DNA of 64,000 nucleotides from NCBI GenBank assembly GCA_964036315.1, contig OZ038485.1:71296824-71360823 (forward strand). The letters are read 5' to 3'. Made by a program: the position numbers and the translations under genes. The DNA comes from Acanthosepion esculentum. Lineage: Eukaryota; Mollusca; Cephalopoda; Sepiida; Sepiidae. The notes under the pieces are model-generated. The model was not told the origin of the DNA, ran no database searches, and saw nothing but the letters and a program-made list of their open reading frames with translations. The first letter of the stretch is position 1. Each line of letters starts with the position of its first letter. Shown here piece by piece: positions 62,311 to 64,000 of the stretch.

Positions 62311-64000
62311 ATTCCATGTGATTTGAAGGTTTTCTATTGAGAAATGACAAAATCTGCTAAAGTCCTAATTGATTACATCATTTTCTATTGAAAAATAACA
62401 AAATCTGCTTTCATTTGATTTCAACATTTCCAATTGCAAAATAACAAAATCTACTGTAATTCAACTTGATTTCAATATTGTATATTGAAAAGTGTCAAAA
62501 TCTGCCAGAATTCTAACTTATTTTCAACAACTTCAATCTGCTATAATTCTATTTAATTTCATCATTTTAAATTGAAAACTAAGAAAATCTGAATTATTTT
62601 GTCTTTATTTCCTTATTTTCAATTAAAAAATTACAAATCTGCTAGAATACCACTTGATTTCATCATTTTCCATTGAAAAATAACAAAATCTGCTATAATT
62701 CTAAATGATTTTAACATTTTCAAATGAAATTAACAAAATGTGCTTTAATTCATTGTGATCTAAACATTTTCAATTGAAAAATGGCAACATCTGATTTAAT
62801 TCAATTTTATATCATGATTTTCAATTGAAAAATAACAAAATCTGAAATACTCCCTGTTTATTTCAACATATTCAATTAAAAAGATAAAAATCTGCTATAA
62901 TTATAATTGATTTCAACATTTTCAACTGAAGAATAAAATCTGCTGTAATTCTACCTGATTACAAATTTTCAATGAAAAAAATGACAAAATTCCATTTCAT
63001 TTTAGACTTTCAATTGAAAAATGACAAAATCACCTTTAATTCAAAGTGAATTCAACATTTTCAATTGAAAAATAACAAAATCTTCCGTATTTCGAATTGA
63101 CTTCAACATTTTCTATTGAAAAATTACAAAATCTGCGGTAATTTTAATTCTTTCCCAATTTTCAATTGAAAAATACCAAAGTGTGCTATAATTTTAATTT
63201 ATTTCAATATTGTAAAACTGAAAAATGATAAAATCTGCTATAATTCCAAAATCTGGTATAATTCTACTTTATTTCAACATTTACAATTGAAAAATACCAA
63301 AATATGCATTAAAAGTGAATTGCTTTCAAGATTTCAATTGAAAAATAACAAAATCTGATATAATTCTACTTTATTTCAATATTTTCAATTGAAAAATAGC
63401 AAAATCTCCTATAGTTTCATTTGATTTCATCATTTCATATTGAAATATACAAATTTTGCTCTAATTATACATATTTTAAACTTAAAAATGACAAAATTTG
63501 GTATAATTTAAATTTATTTCAACATTTTTTTTGGAAAAAAAATCTGCTATAGTTCCATTTGATTTCTACCTTTTCTATTGAAATATATATATGTTAAAAA
63601 TATATCATTTTTATTATAATTCTACTTGATTTCATCAATTTCAATTGAAAAATGACAAAATTTGCTAAAATTCCATTTGATTTCAACATTTCCAATTGAA
63701 ATATAATGACATCCTTTATAATTGTATTGATTTCAACATTTACAATGGAAACACCAAAATCTGCTATTATTTTACTTGTTTTCAATATTTGCAATTGAAA
63801 AATATCAAAATCTCCTTTAATAAAATTGATTTCAATATTTTCTATTGGAAAATGATAAAATCTGCTGTAATTTTACATTCTTTCCCCATTTTCAATTGAA
63901 AAATTAAAAAAATCTGCTATAATTTCATTTGATTTCAACATTTCTAATTGAAAAATAACAACATCTACTGTAATTCAACTTGATTTCAATATTGTATATT
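62311..64000 (-). repeat. Satellite A array, segment 14 (to window end)
   Basis: Minus-oriented units mirroring 32844-34533. HOR landmarks lie at about 62474 and at the extreme end near 63990. The RT-flanking unit TTCTATTGAGAAATGACAAA corresponds to TTTGTCATTTCTCAATAGAA left of PLE copy 1. No gene seen. Confidence 0.91.

Larger units (their letters stand above)
61200..64000 (-). repeat. Inverted segmental duplication, arm 2 (with PLE)
   Basis: Reverse-complement partner of 32844-35645. The last bases of the window (TTTCAATATTGTATATT) still match 32844, so the arm continues outside. The two inner edges are separated by about 25.5 kb of other satellite DNA. Confidence 0.9.

Overview
The window is almost entirely repetitive, AT-rich eukaryotic DNA. 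I find no intact host gene, no rRNA or tRNA gene and no CRISPR array. It looks like constitutive heterochromatin (pericentromeric, subtelomeric, or from a sex or B chromosome) of a metazoan. The supporting evidence is telomere-type TTAGGG/CCCTAA blocks together with fragments of a Ty3/Gypsy element, a Penelope-like element (PLE) and a probable Gypsy-type LTR. The species cannot be named from this sequence.

Layout. Satellite A, a minisatellite with a unit of about 51 bp, fills 1-16620 and 26211-64000. Its units are not random variants. Recognisable variants follow one another in a fixed order, forming a higher-order repeat (HOR) of roughly 1.5-2.6 kb. The HOR recurs about twenty times and is broken by deletions and inversions. 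Orientation is given as the strand on which the unit reads as a 17-codon open frame: minus 1-4997, plus 4998-16620, minus 26211-28612, plus 28613-37054, minus 37055-51611, plus 51612-59290, minus 59291-64000. A second, unrelated satellite B (about 217-bp monomer, about 40 copies) occupies 16621-25395 without interruption. A decayed Gypsy pol fragment (25396-26210) lies exactly between B and the resumption of A.

Inside satellite A are four degenerate telomere-repeat blocks (9198-10672, 12698-13449, 14551-15309, 48431-49858), all with the same two flanking junctions. There are also two copies of one PLE fragment (34534-35093 plus, 61759-62310 minus) and a 1.9-kb LTR fragment (41919-43822).

History that can be read from shared lesions. 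One telomeric-repeat insertion into a single HOR unit was copied at least three times. One copy is inverted (8.73-11.1 kb against 48.0-50.3 kb) and one pair is a nearly perfect 1853-bp tandem duplication (11891-15602). One PLE insertion was copied with its flanks as an inverted duplication (32844-35645 against 61200-64000), and the two PLE copies differ by about 1% plus one 8-bp deletion. The locus therefore appears to evolve mainly by segmental duplication and inversion between satellite units, with occasional transposon hits that serve as time stamps.

Short open reading frames of 60-109 codons are numerous, but they follow from the 51-bp and 6-bp periodicities and are not annotated as genes.
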